This document shows, piece by piece, positions 33,465 to 44,585 of a DNA stretch of 64,000 nucleotides. Position numbers and translations under genes: made by a program. The notes under the pieces are model-generated. The model had not been told where the DNA came from and did not search any database. It saw only the letters and a list, made by a program, of their open reading frames with translations. Within the stretch, counting starts at the first letter, position 1. Each line of letters opens with the position of its first letter. Source of the stretch: Rhodopseudomonas_A sp036404135 (GTDB lineage Bacteria > Pseudomonadota > Alphaproteobacteria > Rhizobiales > Xanthobacteraceae); assembly GCF_036404135.1 (NCBI RefSeq), contig NZ_DASWPE010000022.1, forward strand, positions 62,001 to 126,000. The letters are read 5' to 3'.

Positions 33465-34525
33465 CCGCCGGTCACATTGATGAAGCGGCTGACCGCGCCG
33501 GGCCGCGCGATCGAGAAATCATGGCCTTTCGGTTTCAGCCGGATCGCCGCGCGGATCGCGTCGATCAACTGACCGTCGTCGCGGCTACGGCGTAGCGGCG
33601 CCCGCAGGTCGATGGCGTCGTCCTGGCCGAGGCACAGGCAGAGCTGGCCGGTGCAGGTCAGGCGGACGCGGTTGCAGCTTTCGCAGAAGCTGTGGGTCAG
33701 CGGCGTGATGAAGCCGATGCGCTGCCCGGTTTCCTTCACCGTCATGTAGCGCGCCGGTCCGCCGGAGCGGTGCGAGTTCGGCTGCAGCGTGAAGCGGGCC
33801 TGCAAGGCGGCGCGGACCTCGCTCATCGGAATATATTGCTCGCTGCGCGCGATGCCGCCGAGCGGCATGATCTCGATGAAAGTCAGATCGTAGCCGCGCT
33901 CGCCGCACCAGCTCACCAGGCGGTGAAACTCGCTGTCATTGATGCCCTTCATCGCCACCGCGTTGATCTTGATCTCAAGCCCGGCGTCGGCGGCGGCCTG
34001 AATGCCGTCCAGCACCTTCGCCAATTGCCCGAACCGGGTCACCGCGTGGAATTTGTCCGGGTCGAGCGTATCCAGCGAGACGTTGACGCGTCGCACGCCG
34101 GCGGCGACCAGTTCCTTGGCGTAGCGCGTCAGCAGCGTGCCGTTGGTGGTCAGCGTCAGCTCATCGAGCGCCCCCGATTTCAAGTGCCGCCCGAGCGCGC
34201 GGATCAGATCCATCACCCCGGAGCGCACCAAGGGCTCGCCGCCGGTCAGCCGCAGTTTTCGGGTGCCGAGCGCGGTGAAACTCGCGCACAGCCGGTCGAT
34301 CTCCTCCAGCGTCAGCACATCCGCCTTCGGCAGGAAGGTCATGTCCTCCGCCATGCAGTAATGGCAGCGCAGATTGCAGCGGTCGGTGAGCGACACCCGC
34401 AGATACGACACCGCGCGGCCGAACGGATCGACCAGCGGCGCGACCTCGCGCGGCGTGGCGCGGTCCCGCGACAGCGGCCGCGGTGCCAGACCGAGCTGGT
34501 CCATCAAGGGGAATGAGCAGCTCAT
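33461..34525 (-). CDS. moaA: GTP 3',8-cyclase MoaA (molybdenum cofactor biosynthesis)
   Basis: 354-aa radical SAM enzyme for the first step of molybdopterin synthesis. The N-terminal cluster is CNLRCHYC (Cys50, 54, 57), the C-terminal cluster is in FCESCNRVRLTCTGQLCLC, and the protein ends with the diglycine NVTGG needed for MoaA activity. RLTGGEPLVRSGV is the SAM-binding strand. The ATG at 34525 overlaps the stop of the small gene upstream (ATGA). It therefore sits at the end of the dorC-torD-dorA operon and would make cofactor when the molybdoenzyme is induced. A second moaA elsewhere in the genome is possible. Confidence 0.95.
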   Translation of the reverse strand: MSCSFPLMDQLGLAPRPLSRDRATPREVAPLVDPFGRAVSYLRVSLTDRCNLRCHYCMAEDMTFLPKADVLTLEEIDRLCASFTALGTRKLRLTGGEPLVRSGVMDLIRALGRHLKSGALDELTLTTNGTLLTRYAKELVAAGVRRVNVSLDTLDPDKFHAVTRFGQLAKVLDGIQAAADAGLEIKINAVAMKGINDSEFHRLVSWCGERGYDLTFIEIMPLGGIARSEQYIPMSEVRAALQARFTLQPNSHRSGGPARYMTVKETGQRIGFITPLTHSFCESCNRVRLTCTGQLCLCLGQDDAIDLRAPLRRSRDDGQLIDAIRAAIRLKPKGHDFSIARPGAVSRFINVTGG

Positions 34526-34833
34526 TGGGTGGAAATGTCGCCGAGCCGATCGACGCCGACCCGCAGATTGATGCCGGAGCGCTCGGCCTTGCCGCGCCAG
34601 ATGCCGCTGTCGTCCAACACCAGATCGCTGGCATTGGACAGCCCGGCGCGCAGCAGCCGCCGCTGCACCTGCTTTTCCGTCAGTGTGTTGGTCCCCGTCG
34701 CCAGCGGACCGCCGTTGATCTTCGGCGGGGCGCTGAGATCGACCGCCGCGGCGGCCGGGGCCTCGCTCTGCGCGAATGCCGCGCCGGGCAGTGCCGCGCC
34801 GAGCAGCGCGGCCGTGAGGGCAATACGAAGCAT
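34522..34833 (-). CDS. Small exported hypothetical protein in the dor operon
   Basis: 103 aa with a clear Sec signal peptide (MLRIALTAALLGAALPGAAF, cleavage after AFAQ). The mature part is about 80 residues: Ala/Pro-rich at first, then TEKQVQRRLLRAGLSNASDL and IWRGKAERSGINLRVGVDRL. I do not recognise a named family. The second half resembles the short PepSY-like or YpeB-like exported domains that sense or bind partners, but this is weak. It lies 86 nt after dorA and is translationally coupled to moaA. Periplasmic location and operon place suggest a role near the reductase. Confidence 0.7.
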   Translation of the reverse strand: MLRIALTAALLGAALPGAAFAQSEAPAAAAVDLSAPPKINGGPLATGTNTLTEKQVQRRLLRAGLSNASDLVLDDSGIWRGKAERSGINLRVGVDRLGDISTQ

Positions 34834-34919
34834 GGTTCGGCTCCTTGGGATTGCGCGCGGAGGGATCGGGCGCCGCCGGAAGTCAGCTCCCGGCGGCGGT
34901 CGTCATCGCTGACCCGCAA

Positions 34920-37382
34920 TCAGGCGTTGGCCGGGGCGTCGAACACCGTCACCTTGGGCAGCGGGCCGGTGTATTTCTCGACGTCGACCAGGCAGGTGTG
35001 CGCCGAGGTGGCCTGCGCCAGCCGCGAACTGCCGATGTCCGGCGTCAGCACGTTGACGTCGCCATGCTTGCACAGCGTGTTCGGATCCTTGATGTCGGCC
35101 GGATCGTACCAGGCACCTTCCTGCAACTGGATCACGCTGGGGCGGATGTCGTCGCTGACCACCGCGCCGGCGAGACACTGGCCGCGGCCGTTGAACACCC
35201 GCACCACATCACCATTCTTGATGCCGCGGGCTTCAGCGTCCTTGGTGTTGATCATGCAAGGCTCGCGATCGGCGACCTCGTAGATCTTGCGGACGCGGGT
35301 GCCGTTGAGCTGCGAATGCATGCGGTGCAAGGGATGGTTGGAGTTCATGTGCAACGGATAGGCCTTGTCCTTCTGGCCGAGCCACTCCAGCGGCTCCAGC
35401 CACGAGGCATGCGGCGGGCAGTCGTCGTAACCCATCTTCTCGATCGGTTTCGAATACAGCTCGATCTTGCCGGTGCCGGTCGGCAGCATGTTCTCGATCG
35501 GGTCTTCGCGGAAATCCGCGTATTTCACCCAACGCAGGTTCTTGGCGGGCGTCTCGAACTCGATGATGCCCTTGTCCCAGAACTCCTCGAAGGCGGGCAG
35601 CGTCACCGACTTCTTGGCGTCGGCGGTCTTCTTCGCCGCCGCATAGACGTCGCGCACCATGTCGAGTTCGCTCTTGCCCTCGGTGAATTCCTGGCCGAGC
35701 CCGAGCCGCTCCGCGATCGCGGTGAAGATCGCGTAGTCGGTCTTGGATTCGAACACCGGCTCGACTACCTTCTTCATCGCGACATAGGCGCGCTTGGAAT
35801 TGGCGCCGACCATCTCGATGTCGTCGCGTTCGGTGGTCGTGGTGGCCGGCAGCACGATGTCGGCGAAGCGCGCCGAGGCGGTCCACTGGAAATCCTGCAC
35901 GATCACCGTCTCGAACTTGCGCCAGGCCTTGCGCATCCGGTTGCGGTCCTGGTGGTGGTGGAACGGATTGCCGCCGACCCAATAGGTCAGCTTGACGTCG
36001 GGATAGATCTTGGTTTCGCCGTTGTGCTCATAGGTCTTACCGGGCTTCTCCAGCATATCGACGATGCGGGCGACCGGAATCGACTGCGCGCCCTTCTCCT
36101 TCGGCCACGGCTTGTTGGCCTTGCGGGTGCCGCCCGACATGCCGGGCGCCAGCGCCGGCGCCGGCGAGGCCGGCGATCCCAGGCTGTAGAGATGATAGTT
36201 CTGGCAGAAGCCGCCGCCGGGCAGCCCGACCTGACCGATCATCGAGGCCAGAGTGACGAACGCCCACGGCCATTGCTCGCCGTGATGCTGGCGCTGGCAG
36301 CTCCAGCCGCTGACCAACATGGTGCGGTTCTCGACGAACTGATGCGCCAGCCGGCGGATCACGTCGGCCGGAATTTCGGTCAGCGCCGCGGCCCATTCCG
36401 GGGTCTTCTCGACCTTGTCCCAACCCTTGCCGAGCAGATAGTCGGAGAACTTTTCGAAGCCGAAGGTGCAGTTGGCGATGAATTCGGCGTCGTACAGCTT
36501 CTCGGTCAACAGCACGTGGCAGATCGCGATCGCCAGCGCGACGTCGGAATGCGGCCGGATCGCCAGCCATTCGGCGCCGAGATATTTGCTGGCCTCGAGA
36601 TTGACCGGGTTGATGAAGATCGCCTTGATGCCGGCCTTCTTCATGTCCTCGAACCACTTGTATTCCTCATGGTCGGGCAGCGCGAAGCCGATCTGGTTGG
36701 TCTTGAACGGATCGGTGCCCCAGAACACGATGGTCTTGGTGTTCTCCAGCACCGATTGATAGGTGGTCTGCGGGCCGGCGGCGTCGATCGAGCCGACGAC
36801 GTAGGGCATGATGCCTTCGAGCGCCGCCTTCGAGTAGTTGCTCGACGAATACACCGCACCGCCGTTGAGGTTCATCAGCCGGGTCAGCATGATCTGCGGA
36901 CTGCCGATCTCGCCGGAGCTGCGCCAGCCATAGCTGCCGGCATAGACCGCCCACGGCCCCTCCTGCTCCTCCAGCCGCTTCAATTCGCCGGCGACCAGAT
37001 CGAGCGCCTTGTCCCAGCTGACGCGCACGAAGTCGCCGTCGCCGCGGCTGTCGCGGTCGGCCTTGATGCCGTTTTCGAGATAGGCGCGGCGCACCATCGG
37101 ATAGCGGATCCGGCTCGACGAATAGACCACGTCCTGCACGCCATCGAGCGCCTGGTTCGGATGAAAATCCTTCTCCCACGGCCGCAGGCTGGTGAAGCGG
37201 CCGTTGTCGACCTTGGCGTAGAACGCGCCCCAATGCGAGCCGGTCAGAATCTCCTTCGGAGCCTCCGCCGCAAAGGCGCGGCCGACCACGCCCGGCAGCA
37301 TCATGTCGGCGGCGGCGAGAGCGGTGAGCGACGAGGTCGCGCTGAGAAAGCGCCGCCGCGACAACGAATGAGTTTCCGACAT
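34920..37382 (-). CDS. dorA: Periplasmic DMSO/TMAO reductase catalytic subunit (DorA/TorA family)
   Basis: 820-aa bis-MGD molybdoenzyme that reduces DMSO or TMAO in anaerobic respiration. The ATG at 37382 has AAGGAG 7 nt upstream; the in-frame ATG at 37409 lacks a site. The Tat signal is LSRRRFLSATSS. The TorA/DorA core includes AGSYGWRSSGEIGS, the presumed Mo-serine in SSNYSKAAL, and VFWGTDPFKTNQIGFALPDH. No [4Fe-4S] cysteine motif is present, as expected for this family. The YGW tyrosine, reported as typical of DMSO rather than TMAO reductases, is kept. Methionine- or biotin-sulfoxide remain alternative substrates. Confidence 0.9.
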   Translation of the reverse strand: MSETHSLSRRRFLSATSSLTALAAADMMLPGVVGRAFAAEAPKEILTGSHWGAFYAKVDNGRFTSLRPWEKDFHPNQALDGVQDVVYSSSRIRYPMVRRAYLENGIKADRDSRGDGDFVRVSWDKALDLVAGELKRLEEQEGPWAVYAGSYGWRSSGEIGSPQIMLTRLMNLNGGAVYSSSNYSKAALEGIMPYVVGSIDAAGPQTTYQSVLENTKTIVFWGTDPFKTNQIGFALPDHEEYKWFEDMKKAGIKAIFINPVNLEASKYLGAEWLAIRPHSDVALAIAICHVLLTEKLYDAEFIANCTFGFEKFSDYLLGKGWDKVEKTPEWAAALTEIPADVIRRLAHQFVENRTMLVSGWSCQRQHHGEQWPWAFVTLASMIGQVGLPGGGFCQNYHLYSLGSPASPAPALAPGMSGGTRKANKPWPKEKGAQSIPVARIVDMLEKPGKTYEHNGETKIYPDVKLTYWVGGNPFHHHQDRNRMRKAWRKFETVIVQDFQWTASARFADIVLPATTTTERDDIEMVGANSKRAYVAMKKVVEPVFESKTDYAIFTAIAERLGLGQEFTEGKSELDMVRDVYAAAKKTADAKKSVTLPAFEEFWDKGIIEFETPAKNLRWVKYADFREDPIENMLPTGTGKIELYSKPIEKMGYDDCPPHASWLEPLEWLGQKDKAYPLHMNSNHPLHRMHSQLNGTRVRKIYEVADREPCMINTKDAEARGIKNGDVVRVFNGRGQCLAGAVVSDDIRPSVIQLQEGAWYDPADIKDPNTLCKHGDVNVLTPDIGSSRLAQATSAHTCLVDVEKYTGPLPKVTVFDAPANA

Positions 37383-37461
37383 CTTGGTCTCCTTCAGGTT
37401 CTGGAGCATGGCGGGCTCTTTCGAACGACCAGCTCCACAGCTTTTTGAAACGTTCGCGGCG

Positions 37462-38103
37462 TCAGGCCGCGCGCGCCATTCCGGGAAAAGGCAGGTTCAG
37501 CAACAGCTCGAGCACGCCGGCGATGGCGGCGTAGAAGCCGCTGGCGTCATGGGTCTGGCAGGCGGCGACGAAATCCGGCACCCAGCCGCGCAGCCGCGTC
37601 AGCAGCACGTTGACGGTCTCGGTGTCGTCGGCATTGTGAGAGGCCGCGGCGAACTCCAGCGCCTCGGACAGCAAGGCGAGTTCGATCACCAGATGGTCGG
37701 GCGCCTCGGGAAAGTCCGCCGCGGTGCGGCGGCCGCGGCGCTGCAGCAGCAACGCCATCTCGCCGGCGGGCTCCTGAAACAACCGGCCGCTGCCCTGGTA
37801 AGCGGATTCATAAGGCGGCGCCGAGGTCGGGCCGCCCGAGCCCAAGAACAGCCGGCAGAACGCCGCGTTGAGCAGCGATTCCGCTCGAACAGGATCGAGC
37901 CCGCGCGCCGCCGCCGCTGCGGTTTCGACCCCCGGCCGCAACGCCGCGATGCGCGCCAGCGGCGCCAGCGCGCCGACCGCGACCGGCAGGCAAACCTCGG
38001 CCAGCACGGGTTGCTCGAGCGGCGCGCCGAACAGTGCAGCGAGCGTGTTGATGGCTTCGGCGAACGCCGCGACGGGCAAGGATTCAGCGGTCAGAACAGT
38101 CAT
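37462..38103 (-). CDS. torD: TorD/DmsD-family chaperone for the molybdoreductase
   Basis: 213-aa all-helical cytoplasmic chaperone that binds the Tat signal and apo-form of DorA until molybdenum cofactor is inserted. The sequence AAFCRLFLGSGGPTSAPPYE-SAYQGSGRLFQEP carries the TorD motif (Y/F-x-S near PPYES), and EAPDHLVIELALL is the family E(P)DH motif. Located between dorC (36 nt) and dorA (79 nt) in the same orientation; also called DorD in Rhodobacter. Confidence 0.9.
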   Translation of the reverse strand: MTVLTAESLPVAAFAEAINTLAALFGAPLEQPVLAEVCLPVAVGALAPLARIAALRPGVETAAAAARGLDPVRAESLLNAAFCRLFLGSGGPTSAPPYESAYQGSGRLFQEPAGEMALLLQRRGRRTAADFPEAPDHLVIELALLSEALEFAAASHNADDTETVNVLLTRLRGWVPDFVAACQTHDASGFYAAIAGVLELLLNLPFPGMARAA

Positions 38104-38139
38104 GATGATCGAGCCTCATGGGGTCGGGGCGGCTGGGGA

Positions 38140-39315
38140 TCAGTGTGCGGCGTTCGGCATGTCCTTGGCGTGCAACTGGAAGTAGGATTGCAGCAGGCGG
38201 ACGTCCTCGGCGCCAAGCGCGGTGCCGTCCTTCATTTCCTTGATCACGCCGATCCATTGATTGGCCGGCAGATGGCCGGGCTGCGGCTGGCTGTGGCAGG
38301 CGCCGCAGGCGGCACTGGCCATCTCGGCGCCGTAGCTGCCGAGCCCGGCCTGGTCGGCAGTGAACGACGCCGCCTTGGCCCAGCCGGAGATGCTGCCCTG
38401 CTGCCAGGACAGCGTGGTGTCGGGATCGACCTCGGCGTCGCCGAGCTTGACGGTGGCGGCCATCGCGTCGGTCATGCTGAGTTCGAAGATGCGCCGCGCC
38501 TTCGCCGCGACCATCAGCCGCTTGACGCCTTCCTGCACCCAGCCGCTGATCTCGACCTTGACGAAGTCGCCCTTGCGCTCCAGCACCTTGACCTTGGTCA
38601 AGGGATAGACGTTGCCGTCGCCCTTGCCGGCATCGCCCTCGGGGCGCTCGGCATAGAACGCGGTGGATTCCAGCGCGTAAAGCGTGTCGGCGCCGCCGCT
38701 CTTGGCCACCGCCTGGCTCTTCAGGTCATCGAACAGCGACTTGTAACCGCTCGACATGTCCGGCAATTTATGCGCGATGCCCTTGTGGCAGGAGATGCAG
38801 GTCTCGCCCTTTTCCAGCCCCTTCTGCATCACGGTGACGGCTTTCGGGCGCTGCTTGTGGATGTCCATCGCGTCCTGCGCGTGGCAGTTGCGGCATTCGT
38901 GGGAGTCGCTCGCCTCCATCTTGCTCCACACCCGCTTGGCCATTTCCAGCCGGTGCGCCTCGAATTTTTCCGGGGTATCGATGGTGCCGAGCAAGGTGTG
39001 CCAGACATCCTTCGCCGCCATCACCTTGGCGATCAGCTTGTGGCCGAGTTCCTTCGGCACGTGGCAATCGGAACAGACGGCGCGGACGCCCGAAGCATTT
39101 TTGAAATGCGGCGACTTCTGGTATTCCTCGTAATTGCCCTTCATCGAGTGGCAGGAGACGCAGAATTCCAGCGAATTGGTTTTGTCGAGCAAAACGGAAA
39201 ACGCGCCCCATCCGGCCAGCGAACCGCCGGCGGCGATCACGGCGACCAGAGCCACGGTGCCCATGCCCACCGGCCTCTTCAGCCAATTCTTCAGCCGCGT
39301 GATACGTAAGCCCAT
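38140..39315 (-). CDS. dorC: Pentahaem c-type cytochrome DorC/TorC
   Basis: 391-aa membrane-anchored quinol-oxidising cytochrome that feeds electrons to DorA. One N-terminal helix (VALVAVIAAGGSLAGWGAF) is followed by a NapC/NirT domain with four haem motifs, CVSCH, CSDCH, CRNCH and CISCH, within about 170 residues. A fifth, CGACH, lies in the C-terminal domain near residue 345, as in TorC. It is the first gene of the operon and its promoter region faces dorR. Confidence 0.95.
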   Translation of the reverse strand: MGLRITRLKNWLKRPVGMGTVALVAVIAAGGSLAGWGAFSVLLDKTNSLEFCVSCHSMKGNYEEYQKSPHFKNASGVRAVCSDCHVPKELGHKLIAKVMAAKDVWHTLLGTIDTPEKFEAHRLEMAKRVWSKMEASDSHECRNCHAQDAMDIHKQRPKAVTVMQKGLEKGETCISCHKGIAHKLPDMSSGYKSLFDDLKSQAVAKSGGADTLYALESTAFYAERPEGDAGKGDGNVYPLTKVKVLERKGDFVKVEISGWVQEGVKRLMVAAKARRIFELSMTDAMAATVKLGDAEVDPDTTLSWQQGSISGWAKAASFTADQAGLGSYGAEMASAACGACHSQPQPGHLPANQWIGVIKEMKDGTALGAEDVRLLQSYFQLHAKDMPNAAH

Positions 39316-39405
39316 CGTCGTTCTCCTGCGCCAGCCTCGCGAGAGGAAGGCTGCGCAGGAGTTATTCGGGCGATGTAAACGTCGTTCCGCTAAGTTGCGA
39401 ATGAG

Positions 39406-39415
39406 ATATGAACAG
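39406..39415 (-). promoter_or_regulatory. TorR-box-like site in the dorC/dorR intergenic region
   Basis: On the minus strand 39415-39406 reads CTGTTCATAT, which is the consensus I know for E. coli TorR boxes, with no mismatch. It lies about 90 nt before the dorC start and 33 nt before dorR. It is a likely binding site for the adjacent response regulator. I do not see a second perfect copy in the 133-nt gap. Confidence 0.65.
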
Positions 39416-40109
39416 AACCTCGGGTTCGTCCCCTAAGTAAAGATACGTATGGTTAGTCAAACACATCTCGTCGTGGTCGATGATGAGCCGGTGGCTCGGG
39501 AATCGCTTGCCGCCTATCTGGAGCGCGAAGGCTTTCGCGTCAGCATGGCGGAAGACATCCGCGGTCTGCGCGGGGTGCTCGCGCACGAGAAAGTCGATCT
39601 GGTGCTGCTCGACATCCGGCTTCCCGGCCAGGACGGCTTGAGCTTTCTGCGCGAACTACGCGCGCGGTCGAATCTGCCGGTGATCTTCGTCACCGGCCGG
39701 GGCGATGAAATCGATCGCGTGCTGGGCCTCGAGCTCGGCGCCGACGACTACGTCACCAAGCCGTTCGGGCACCGCGAATTGCTGGCGCGGGTGCGCACCC
39801 TTTTGCGCCGCACCTCGGACAGCTACCGTCTCGAGACCAACAATCTGGCGCGGCGCTTCGCCGGCTGGACGCTGGATCTGTCGCAGCGCTGCCTAACCGA
39901 TGCGCAGGGCGAGGACGTGCGGCTGACCCGCGGCGAGTTCGACATTCTGGCGGCGCTGGTGCGGCGCCCCGGCCAGGTCTTGTCACGCGACGCGCTGCTC
40001 GACGAAAGCGCGCATCGCGACGGCGCGCCGAACGATCGCACCGTCGACGTGCTGATCGCGCGGTTGCGGCGGAAAATCGAAATCGATCCGGCCGAGCCCC
40101 GGCTGATCG

Positions 40110-42881
<2,772 letters not shown>

Positions 42882-42924
42882 GCAGATCCCTTTCGCCTGA
42901 CCGGCGCGCCAGGCCCGCCATCCT

Positions 42925-43019
42925 ATAGCGTTTTCGAGCGAAGTGGCTCCCGGTTCGCGTGAAGAAAACGCGTCGAAACAACAATCTGGAACTCCGGTTC
43001 TGATCTATCAGAACCGGAA
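42925..43019. repeat. Dispersed alphaproteobacterial intergenic repeat (GCGTTTTCGAGCGAAGTGG type)
   Basis: Sequence containing GCGTTTTCGAGCGAAGTGG, CGGTTCGCGTGAAGAAAACG and a terminal hairpin around GGTTCTGATCTATCAGAACC. I recognise this as a very common non-coding repeat of Bradyrhizobium/Rhodopseudomonas-like genomes. It fills the gap between the dorS start and the outer-membrane efflux gene. Confidence 0.65.
42994..43017 (-). terminator. Hairpin at the end of the RND efflux operon
   Basis: A perfect 10-bp stem CCGGTTCTGA / TCAGAACCGG with a 4-nt loop begins 24 nt after the stop of the outer-membrane factor gene on the minus strand. It is followed by a moderately T-rich stretch (GATTGTTGTTTCG). 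It is part of the dispersed repeat and likely doubles as a terminator. Confidence 0.5.
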
Positions 43020-43040
43020 TAGCTCCAGCCGACACGCCGG

Positions 43041-44567
43041 CTATTGGGCGATGGCGATGTGCGGGCCGGTGTTGGGGTCGATCACTTCAGGCCGCGAGCT
43101 GTCGATCGCGCCGTCCCAGCCGCCGCCCAATCCCTTGGCCAGCGCGATAAAGCTGGTCGCCACCGTGACCCGGCTCTGCAGCAGCGAATCCTCGGCGGTG
43201 TACAATGAGCGTTCGGCGTCGAGCACGTCGAGGAAGCTCGACGAGCCGGTCTCGTACAGCGAGCGCGACAGCCGCGCGGCGTCGCGGTAGCGCCGGCTGG
43301 CTTCGGTGAGGCTGCGGATCCGCAGCTGTTCCTGCGCCAACGCCACGATGGCGTTCTCGACGTCTTCCAGCGCGGTGAGCACCGCGGCGTGCCAGGCGAC
43401 GTAATACTGGTCGCGCTCCGCTTCGCTGATCTCGACCGCGGCGCGCAACTGTCCGCCATTGAAGATCGGCACGCTGAGCGCCGGCCCGATCGACCAGCCG
43501 ATCGTCGAATTCTTGGCGAGGTCGCCGATCTTCAGCGCGGTGGTGGAGACCGACCCGGTCAGGCTGACGCTGGGATACAGCGCGGCTTCGGCCTGGCCGA
43601 TCTTGGCGGTGTATTGCGCGAGCTGCCGCTCGGCCTGGCGGACGTCCGGGCGCATCACCAGCACGTCGGCGGGAATCCCCTTCGGCAACGGCAGCCGCGG
43701 CGCGGGGATGCCGCCGCCCTGCCCCATCGGCTGGCTCAGCGCGGTCGGCTCGCGGCCCAGCAACACGCCGAGCCGGTGCATCGCCTCGGAATAGCCGACC
43801 TGATAGGTCGGGATGTTCGCCTCGGTGGTGGCGGCCTGCGCCGCGGCCTTGGCGACATCCACCGCCGAGGACGAGCCGGCGTCGAATTTGCGCTGCGTCA
43901 GCGCCGCGGTTTCGCGCTGCGAGGCGGCGGTGCGCCGCGCCAGCGCGATCCGCGCCTGGTAGCCGCGGGCCTCGGCGTAGTAGGCGGTGACGTCGCCGAT
44001 CAGCGTCAGCAAGGTGGACCGCAGATCGTCCTCGGCGGCATCGACGCCGTAGCTGCTGGCCTCGACGGCGCGGCGGTTGCCGCCAAAGATGTCGAGCTCC
44101 CAGGTGGAGTCGAAACCGGCCTGAAACTGGTTGTAGGTGGAGGTCACCGCGCTGCCGCCGGTGCTGCTGGCACTGACCTGGTTGCGGGTCGCCGACCCGG
44201 TGCCTTCGAGCGAGGGAAACAAGGCCCCGATCGCCTGCCGCCGCGTGGCGCGGGCTTCGCGGATCCGCGCCTTGGCGCTGGCGACGCTGAGATTGCTTTG
44301 CACCGCCTGCTCGATCAACTGGCTGAGCAGCGGATCGTTGAAGCGCCGCCACCACTGCCGCAGATCGGCCACCGGCGGCGCCGTGCGCGGCGGCTTGGCG
44401 TTATTCCACATGGTCGGCAATTCGATGCCGGGCGCGGCGTAATCCGGGCCGACCGCGCAGCCGGCCAGCAACGTGCCGGCCACCACCAGGCCCGACAGCG
44501 GCCGCGTCAGCCGGCGGCGAACCGCGGCCGTGTCATGCTCGCCTCGCGGCTTTGCCCGTGTCATCAT
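43041..44567 (-). CDS. Outer-membrane factor lipoprotein of an RND efflux system (OprM/NodT family)
   Basis: 508-aa TolC-type channel. The signal peptide ends with the lipobox LLAGC, and the mature protein opens AVGPDYAAPGIELPTMW, typical of OprM/NodT. Two repeats of the OEP domain follow; NLSVASAKARIREARATRRQ and LYETGSSSFLDVLDAERSLY are characteristic helices. It is the third gene of the operon, 18 nt after the RND pump. Start at 44567 or the adjacent ATG 44564. Confidence 0.92.
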   Translation of the reverse strand: MMTRAKPRGEHDTAAVRRRLTRPLSGLVVAGTLLAGCAVGPDYAAPGIELPTMWNNAKPPRTAPPVADLRQWWRRFNDPLLSQLIEQAVQSNLSVASAKARIREARATRRQAIGALFPSLEGTGSATRNQVSASSTGGSAVTSTYNQFQAGFDSTWELDIFGGNRRAVEASSYGVDAAEDDLRSTLLTLIGDVTAYYAEARGYQARIALARRTAASQRETAALTQRKFDAGSSSAVDVAKAAAQAATTEANIPTYQVGYSEAMHRLGVLLGREPTALSQPMGQGGGIPAPRLPLPKGIPADVLVMRPDVRQAERQLAQYTAKIGQAEAALYPSVSLTGSVSTTALKIGDLAKNSTIGWSIGPALSVPIFNGGQLRAAVEISEAERDQYYVAWHAAVLTALEDVENAIVALAQEQLRIRSLTEASRRYRDAARLSRSLYETGSSSFLDVLDAERSLYTAEDSLLQSRVTVATSFIALAKGLGGGWDGAIDSSRPEVIDPNTGPHIAIAQ

Positions 44568-44585
44568 CGACCTTGAAACCCCATG

